From NCBI GenBank assembly GCA_045593985.1, contig JAZNXR010000038.1, positions 1-9,587 on the forward strand: a DNA stretch of 9,587 bases, read 5' to 3'. A program made the translations under genes and the position numbers. Within the stretch, counting starts at the first letter, position 1. Each line of letters begins with the position of its first letter. Positions 5,161-9,587 of the stretch are shown piece by piece. The notes beneath the pieces were generated by a model that saw only the letters and a list, made by a program, of their open reading frames with translations, ran no database searches and was not told the DNA's origin. This DNA is from Colimorpha_A sp045593985 (GTDB taxonomy: Bacteria > Bacillota > Clostridia > Oscillospirales > CAG-272).

Positions 5161-6749
5161 TTTTTCTCCGTTTCGGATTTCAACTTCTTTTTGTCAAAAT
5201 AGCGAATGAGTGCGACTATTCCGAGCGTTACCAGGGGATATGCCAAAATCGAGCAGATTACGAAAATTACGGTATCTGACGCCTGTGTTTTCGCCTTTAC
5301 AAGTGTTCCTTCGTTTGAAAGAGTTAATCCTGTATTGCCGACATGGAGCATAAAGCGCTCACCTACGTTTATACTGCCCTTGATATCAAGAAGCTTGTCG
5401 TTCAGCGAGTGCGAATACGAGTATTTGCCATCGCTGAAAATTCCGCATGAAACAGACACGGGCTTCGCTTTATACACCCAGCCGTCTGAAATTACTATCG
5501 CGTGCTCATTTTCAGGCGTCAAGACAACAAATATATCGTCGCCTCTTTCGCAGTAGCCATACCCTGTGAGAACGAGCCTTCCGTGATTGAGAATTCCCTC
5601 TCCGACCTCGGCCTTATTTGCGTAAACGCCGCCCTGCGCCAAATTTACGGTTCCGAGATTATAGATTCCTCCGCCGTAAACAGCGCTGCCGAGCGTAATA
5701 CTGCCGTAGCTTTGTGTGAATTTTCCAAGCTCTGAATTATAGATATTACCGCCCTTTTCGGTAGCGATTCCGTTCGAAAGCGAAAAGCCTTCGCCTGTGG
5801 TTACGGTATCAGTATTGTAGAGGTTTCCGCCGTTTTTTGCAGAGTTTTCTCGCAGGACAGAACCGGAAAGGTCAAGGGTGTTGGCATTATAAATTCCGCC
5901 GCCGTCGCCGTTTTCGGCTTTATTCGAGTGTATCGTTCCGCCGCTGACTACTGCTTTCCCCGAATTATATATTCCGCCGCCCTTGCTTGCGGAGCAGGCC
6001 GTCAGCGTGGTTGCAAGAAACTGCATTTCGCCTTCATTATATATTGCGCCGCCGCTTATTGCATTGTTATTTGACATTTCGACGGCAATGAAGCTCGATT
6101 TGCCCTTTGTATAAACTGCGCCTCCATCGTTTGCAGAACAATTTTTGATCGTTCCCGATGCCAGAGTCATAGTTCCTTCGTTATATATTGCGCCGCCCAA
6201 TGACGAAGCTCGTGCATTCTCTATTTCGCCGCCGTAGACGGTCAGCTCACCAAGGTTATAAATGACAGCGCCGGAGGTCGATGTTGCAAAATTCTTTATT
6301 ACAACGGTATTACAGATTTCGAGCCTTGCGCCGCTTTCAACACGGAAGGCGCTACCCGCTCTTATAGTATTCTCACCGTCAAGGACAAGATTTGTCCTGT
6401 CCATCGGTGCGGTACGGTCGCCGATAACCAGCGTCGTTCCCTCGCCCGTGAGAACAAAGAGATCGCCACTAAAGCTTCCTTTTATGATTGCGCCCTCGCC
6501 TGTTACCGTATAGCTTCCCGAGGTGATATTGATGCTTGAGGACAGTGTGATATCCTTAATTATAGATATCACGCCGTTTTCATAAGAGATTCCCTTGCCG
6601 CCGAGCGCCGCAATCAGCTCTTCGGGAGTTGAAACATTGCCGCCGGGAGCGCTTACTTCAGATGTTTTTTGCGATGCAAATGTCGATATATTTATTGTTG
6701 ATAGCAGCAAAACCGATACGAGTAATGCAGAGAAAAAATTTTTAAGCAT
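5157..6749 (-). CDS. Secreted, membrane-anchored right-handed beta-helix repeat protein
   Basis: This 530-residue surface protein has a signal peptide at residues 1-25 (MLKNFF, hydrophobic core, cleavage likely after STFA). Its C-terminal membrane helix lies at about 492-515, followed by a lysine-rich tail (DKKKLKSETEKK) that would stay in the cytoplasm. In between, from about 158 to 390, lie ten imperfect copies of a 24-26-residue unit built on GG-x-(I/V/L)-YN, for example GGAIYNEG, GGGIYNSG and GGNIYNSE. Such units form right-handed parallel beta-helix rungs and resemble the GGA(I/L/V) repeats of Chlamydia Pmp proteins and other adhesins. Binding partner or enzyme activity is not evident. 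The ATG at 6749 is chosen over an in-frame ATG at 6803 because GGAGG precedes it by five bases and the promoter lies between the two. Its stop overlaps the methyltransferase start. Beta-helix rungs are also used by polysaccharide lyases, but I see no catalytic signature. Confidence 0.85.
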   Translation of the reverse strand: MLKNFFSALLVSVLLLSTINISTFASQKTSEVSAPGGNVSTPEELIAALGGKGISYENGVISIIKDITLSSSINITSGSYTVTGEGAIIKGSFSGDLFVLTGEGTTLVIGDRTAPMDRTNLVLDGENTIRAGSAFRVESGARLEICNTVVIKNFATSTSGAVIYNLGELTVYGGEIENARASSLGGAIYNEGTMTLASGTIKNCSANDGGAVYTKGKSSFIAVEMSNNNAISGGAIYNEGEMQFLATTLTACSASKGGGIYNSGKAVVSGGTIHSNKAENGDGGGIYNANTLDLSGSVLRENSAKNGGNLYNTDTVTTGEGFSLSNGIATEKGGNIYNSELGKFTQSYGSITLGSAVYGGGIYNLGTVNLAQGGVYANKAEVGEGILNHGRLVLTGYGYCERGDDIFVVLTPENEHAIVISDGWVYKAKPVSVSCGIFSDGKYSYSHSLNDKLLDIKGSINVGERFMLHVGNTGLTLSNEGTLVKAKTQASDTVIFVICSILAYPLVTLGIVALIRYFDKKKLKSETEKK

Positions 6750-6774
6750 AGATGCCTCCAATATAATTGCCTTT

Positions 6775-6803
6775 ATTATATCATTAATTGAGGTCAATGT
6801 CAA
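6775..6803 (-). promoter_or_regulatory. Full-consensus sigma-A promoter of the beta-helix/methyltransferase operon
   Basis: On the minus strand TTGACA (6798-6803) and TATAAT (6775-6780) both match consensus exactly and are separated by 17 bases. A TGA directly before the -10 adds the extended -10 feature. Transcription would begin near 6768, giving a leader of about 19 bases that contains the GGAGG site of the gene starting at 6749. This is the strongest promoter in the window. Confidence 0.85.
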
Positions 6804-6860
6804 AGCGAAGGCGCATTTTTTATAAAGTATTTTAAAATATTTTATTAAATTAACAATTAA

Positions 6861-6891
6861 TTAACCATTTGGCGTGAAAATATAGTATAAT
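6861..6891 (+). promoter_or_regulatory. Possible promoter of pckG
   Basis: A perfect TATAAT (6886-6891) precedes the pckG start by about 75 bases. The best -35 is TTAACC (6861-6866) at a long 19-base spacing, so the assignment is tentative. The leader would be about 70 bases and contains a small GGAAA/TTTCC hairpin near 6909-6923, with no recognisable riboswitch. Confidence 0.4.
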
Positions 6892-6966
6892 TAAACTGGG
6901 GGATGTTGGAAAATATCTTTCCCGTTTGAATTGAAAAATAAACTCATTATAAAGGAGACAACTCTA

Positions 6967-8754
6967 ATGACAAAGAATGTTCACGTTTTAAGTTGGATCG
7001 ATGAAATGGCTGCTATGACTCAGCCCGACAAGATCGTTTGGATCGACGGCACTGAGGAGCAGGCAGAGGCGCTTCGTGCTGAAGCTTGCGCTACCGGCGA
7101 GCTTACCAAGCTTAATCCCGAGCTTCTTCCCAACTGCTACCTCCACCGCACCGCAATAAACGACGTTGCCCGTGTTGAGGGACGCACCTATATCTGTACT
7201 CCCACAAAGGAGGAGGCAGGTAATATCAACAACTGGATGGAGCCTTCCGAAATGTATGCAAAGCTCAAGAAGCTTTACACAGGCTCTATGAAGGGACGCA
7301 CCATGTACGTTATTCCCTACTCCATGGGAGTTGTCGGCTCCGATTTTGCCAAGTACGGCATTGAGCTTACCGACTCTATCTACGTTGTTCTCAACATGCT
7401 TATCATGACTCGCGTTGGCGTAAACGTGCTTGAAGCACTCGGTGACAGCCCCGACTACATCAAGGGCCTTCACGCAAGAGCTGATATCGACGAGGAAAAC
7501 CGTTACATCACTCACTTCCCCCAGGACAACACCATTATGTCGGTTAACTCCGGCTACGGCGGAAACGTTCTTCTCGGCAAGAAGTGCTTTGCTCTCCGTA
7601 TTGCTTCCTACCTCGGACGTAAAGAGGGCTGGATGGCTGAACACATGCTCATCCTCGGCGTTGAGTATCCTAACGGCGAGATCAAGTATGTTACCGCTGC
7701 TTTCCCCTCTGCTTGCGGAAAGACCAACCTTGCAATGCTTATCCCTCCGAAGATGCTTGCTGACAAGGGATACAAGGTGTGGTGCGTAGGTGACGATATC
7801 GCTTGGCTCCGTGTTAACAAGGAGGACGGCCGCCTTTACGCTGTCAACCCTGAAAACGGCTTCTTCGGCGTTGCTCCCGGAACTAACAGCAAGTCTAACC
7901 CCAACGCTCTCGCTACCTGCATGAGAGATACGATCTTCACAAACGTAGTTCACGACACCAAGAACAACACCGTCTGGTGGGAAGGTCTTAACGACAATCC
8001 TCCCGCACCCGGTGATGCTATTGACTGGAAGGGCAATCCTTGGGACTGCACCAAGTATGACAAGAAGGATAAGTCTACCTGCGGCGCTCATCCCAACTCC
8101 CGCTTCACTGCCCTTGCTCAGAACTGTCCTTGCATCTCAAGCGAGTTCAACTCCCTCAAGGGTGTTCCCGTTTCCGCTATCGTATTCGGCGGCAGACGTG
8201 CAAAGACTGCTCCCCTCGTATATCAGTCCTTCAACTGGCAGCACGGCTCCTTCGTTGGTTCTATCATGGCTTCCGAAACTACTGCGGCTGCAGCAGGCGC
8301 TGTCGGCGTAGTTCGCCGTGACCCAATGGCTATGCGTCCCTTCGTTGGCTACAACATGGGTGACTACTTCCAGCACTGGCTTGATATGGGCAAGAACATT
8401 CCCAATCCTCCCGCTATCTTCCACGTTAACTGGTTCCGTACCGATGACGAAGGTCACTTCATTTGGCCCGGCTTCGGTGATAACCTCCGTGTTCTTCTCT
8501 GGATCCTCGACCGTTGCGAAGGCAAGGTTGATGCTGTTGAGACTGCAATCGGTTACGTTCCGAATCCTGCCGACATCAACATCGAAGGACTTGAGGACGT
8601 TACTCTCGACACCATCAAGGAGCTTCTCTCCGTTGATACCGCTTCCTGGAAGGAAGACGTTGAGAATATCAAGGAGTTCTACTCGCTCATTGGCGATCAT
8701 GTTCCTTCTACCATGTATGAGGAGCTTGAAGCGCTCGAAAAGCGTCTTGGCTAA
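6967..8754 (+). CDS. pckG: Phosphoenolpyruvate carboxykinase (GTP)
   Basis: The 595-residue cytoplasmic enzyme interconverts oxaloacetate + GTP and phosphoenolpyruvate + GDP + CO2. In anaerobes it may run toward oxaloacetate for succinate formation as well as in gluconeogenesis. It is full length for the GTP-dependent family. Visible motifs are DVARVEGRT (66-74, substrate-binding Arg69), the P-loop FPSACGKTNLAM (246-257, with the family's reactive Cys250, plus Lys252 and Thr253), the metal-site VGDDIAWLR (274-282), and FGGRRAKTAPLVYQ (407-420). The mobile active-site lid follows at about 436-450 (SETTAAAAGAVG). AAAGGAG eight bases before the ATG at 6967 decides this start over an in-frame ATG at 6931. 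Codon use is strongly biased (CTT/CTC, TCC, CGT/CGC, AAG), unlike its neighbours, which suggests high expression. The gene ends in tandem TAA codons, is monocistronic, and has its own terminator. Confidence 0.97.
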   Translation: MTKNVHVLSWIDEMAAMTQPDKIVWIDGTEEQAEALRAEACATGELTKLNPELLPNCYLHRTAINDVARVEGRTYICTPTKEEAGNINNWMEPSEMYAKLKKLYTGSMKGRTMYVIPYSMGVVGSDFAKYGIELTDSIYVVLNMLIMTRVGVNVLEALGDSPDYIKGLHARADIDEENRYITHFPQDNTIMSVNSGYGGNVLLGKKCFALRIASYLGRKEGWMAEHMLILGVEYPNGEIKYVTAAFPSACGKTNLAMLIPPKMLADKGYKVWCVGDDIAWLRVNKEDGRLYAVNPENGFFGVAPGTNSKSNPNALATCMRDTIFTNVVHDTKNNTVWWEGLNDNPPAPGDAIDWKGNPWDCTKYDKKDKSTCGAHPNSRFTALAQNCPCISSEFNSLKGVPVSAIVFGGRRAKTAPLVYQSFNWQHGSFVGSIMASETTAAAAGAVGVVRRDPMAMRPFVGYNMGDYFQHWLDMGKNIPNPPAIFHVNWFRTDDEGHFIWPGFGDNLRVLLWILDRCEGKVDAVETAIGYVPNPADINIEGLEDVTLDTIKELLSVDTASWKEDVENIKEFYSLIGDHVPSTMYEELEALEKRLG

Positions 8755-8765
8755 TAAAGAAAATC

Positions 8766-8794
8766 GACCGCATCGAAGGATGCGGTCTTTTTTT
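8766..8794 (+). terminator. Rho-independent terminator of pckG
   Basis: A perfect 9-bp stem (GACCGCATC 8766-8774, GATGCGGTC 8779-8787) closes a four-base GAAG loop and is followed by seven Ts (8788-8794). It begins 12 bases after the first pckG stop codon. Confidence 0.93.
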
Positions 8795-8796
8795 CA

Positions 8797-8830
8797 TAAA
8801 AAATAAACCGAGCGACATGCTCGGTTTATT
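8797..8830 (-). terminator. Terminator of the small membrane-protein gene, containing its stop codon
   Basis: The arms AATAAACCGAGC (8802-8813) and GCTCGGTTTATT (8819-8830) form a perfect 12-bp stem with a five-base loop. On the minus strand it is followed by a T-rich run (TTTTAT). The TAA stop of the gene ending at 8826 lies inside the first arm, so a translating ribosome reaches the stem itself. Confidence 0.85.
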
Positions 8831-9119
8831 CCGTTACAATATTAACGCTTGACTGAAAGCCTGCGCCCGGTTTATCATCGTTCGCAGTCGTTTCGGCAGC
8901 GTAAAGCCTCTCAATCGCCTTATCATAGCTTTTAAGAGCGAGATATGCGAATACAATGAGGAGAATCAGCGAGATTATGACGGCGATGATCGCCTTAAAG
9001 CCTCGATGCTTCTCTGCGCTTTTTTTATTTTCTTTATGGTCGTACGAAAGACGGTAGGTCGAGCCGCCGTATGACGAATCGGCAGAGTTGCTTTCTAAAT
9101 CTCTGTTTTCAGATGCCAC
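8826..9119 (-). CDS. Small single-pass membrane protein of unknown function
   Basis: I do not recognise this 97-residue protein. Residues 1-42 are polar and charged, with a Tyr/Ser/Gly-rich part (SSYGGSTYRLSY, 15-26) and a basic stretch (HKENKKSAEKHRG, 28-40). One membrane helix lies at about 43-62 (IIAVIISLILLIVFAYLAL core), and a 33-residue tail follows (SYDKAIERLYAAETT, then a flexible Gly/Asp/Pro part). The basic residues before the helix predict the N-terminus inside the cell and the tail outside. The start is GTG at 9117-9119, with AGGGG seven bases upstream; no better ATG exists in frame. The gene has its own terminator and lies between pckG and trmL, with no evident operon partner. 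The stop inside the terminator argues that the gene is complete rather than a truncated fragment. Confidence 0.7.
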   Translation of the reverse strand: MASENRDLESNSADSSYGGSTYRLSYDHKENKKSAEKHRGFKAIIAVIISLILLIVFAYLALKSYDKAIERLYAAETTANDDKPGAGFQSSVNIVTE

Positions 9120-9239
9120 AAGGATACCCCTAAATGTTTATTTTCCGACTATATGATAGCAGGTAATTTTAAACTTTTCGTGTATGGTTTGTGGATTTTT
9201 TTGCCCGTCCTTGTAAATAAACAAAAAATTCGGTCGTTT
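9120..9239. other. Intergenic region between trmL and the small membrane-protein gene
   Basis: This AT-rich 120-base gap separates two genes on the minus strand. I see no convincing terminator for trmL, no hairpin with a T-run, and no well-spaced -35/-10 pair for the downstream gene. TATCAT and TATAGT near 9153-9163 are weak -10 candidates only. Confidence 0.4.
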
Positions 9240-9587
9240 TTATAGCGGTTCTGAGAGAATTCCTGCCGTTTTCAAGGTTTCAAAGCCGTCCTGACGAAGC
9301 ACCTCGTATGCGGCGATCGCAACGCAGTTTCCAAGGTTTAGCGAGCGAAGCGACGCTCGCATGGGAATTCTTACCGTATCATCGGGACGGGTTCTTAAAT
9401 AGTCCTCGGGGAGCCCGCAGGATTCTTTGCCGAAAACGAGATAGCACTCCTCGGGATATTCTATATTGGTATAGCAGTTTTTCCCCTTTTGCGAGAAGAA
9501 AAAGAGGTTATCGTTTTCGTGCTTTTTTAAAAATTCGTCAAAGGAATCATAGTAGGTTATATCGAGCTTGTCCCAATAATCAAGCCC
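9240..9587 (-). CDS. trmL: tRNA (cytidine(34)-2'-O)-methyltransferase, partial (N-terminus beyond the window)
   Basis: Reading on the minus strand from the window edge to TAA at 9240-9242 gives the last 115 residues of a SPOUT methyltransferase of the TrmL (YibK) type. This enzyme methylates the ribose of the wobble base C34 or U34 in certain leucine tRNAs. Visible hallmarks are GLDYWDKLDITYY at the very start, which is characteristic of TrmL, LVFGKESCGLPEDYL (motif 2, fragment residues 50-64), RIPMRASLRSLNLGNCVAIAAYEVLRQ in two parts (RIPM 73-76; SLNLGN 82-87, motif 3), then a short tail. Motif 3 keeps the canonical SLN that the TrmH-family protein at 4381-5160 lacks. Family members are about 150-170 residues, so roughly a third is missing at the N-terminus because of the window edge, not because of damage. 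Promoter and start are not visible. Confidence 0.92.
   Translation of the reverse strand, partial: GLDYWDKLDITYYDSFDEFLKKHENDNLFFFSQKGKNCYTNIEYPEECYLVFGKESCGLPEDYLRTRPDDTVRIPMRASLRSLNLGNCVAIAAYEVLRQDGFETLKTAGILSEPL

Noticed and set aside
5600..6275. Regularly spaced repeats that might suggest a CRISPR array
   Set aside because: The repeats are imperfect, lie in frame within one long reading frame, and encode beta-helix rungs.
6892..6966. Riboswitch or attenuator in the pckG leader
   Set aside because: The leader is only about 70 bases, with one small 5-bp hairpin and no terminator or known aptamer pattern.
6988..8091. Long open frame of 367 codons on the minus strand inside pckG
   Set aside because: It is exactly antisense to a certain gene with strong codon bias, which keeps stops out of the opposite frame; the product has no recognisable features.

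Overview
The window looks like a piece of a chromosome from an anaerobic, spore-forming-lineage Bacillota, most likely Clostridia of the Oscillospirales/Eubacteriales type (inference). Supporting signs are strong GGAGG-type ribosome binding sites, AT-rich intergenic DNA, sporulation genes (ytvI, a sigG remnant), a paired ACT/PFL module typical of Gram-positive anaerobes and streptococci, and a GTP-type PEP carboxykinase. Nothing indicates a phage, plasmid, integrase, transposase or CRISPR locus.

Layout. Positions 1-203 hold a GC-rich interspersed repeat (copy 1) and the terminator of a minus-strand cyclophilin lipoprotein (204-845). A divergent intergenic region follows, then ytvI on the plus strand (973-2040). 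Between ytvI and the convergent minus-strand genes lies a second, longer mosaic copy of the repeat (about 2067-2263). Next to it is a broken sigG (2304-2609): only the first ~96 residues are recognisable, although a well-formed RBS and a leader hairpin remain. From 2692 to 6749 four more minus-strand genes run in one direction. In order of transcription they are a secreted, membrane-anchored beta-helix protein, a TrmH/SpoU rRNA/tRNA methyltransferase overlapping it by ATGA, an ACT-domain protein (UPF0237) and a PFL-family protein (UPF0210/DUF711). The beta-helix gene has a full-consensus promoter, and the ACT-PFL pair probably has its own. On the plus strand, pckG (6967-8754) has strongly biased codon use and a textbook terminator. 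Convergent to it is a 97-residue single-pass membrane protein of unknown function (8826-9119, minus). The window ends inside trmL (9240-9587, minus), whose N-terminus lies beyond the edge.

How the genes fit together. Most genes are housekeeping and functionally unrelated: protein folding at the cell surface, RNA modification, and the PEP/oxaloacetate node. I do not see a clear new multi-gene system. The points most worth a second look are the broken sigG with its intact RBS-hiding leader hairpin, the near-perfect 28-bp palindrome next to it, the mosaic repeat family flanking these genes, and the conserved but functionally unassigned ACT-PFL pair with an inverted repeat inside its promoter.
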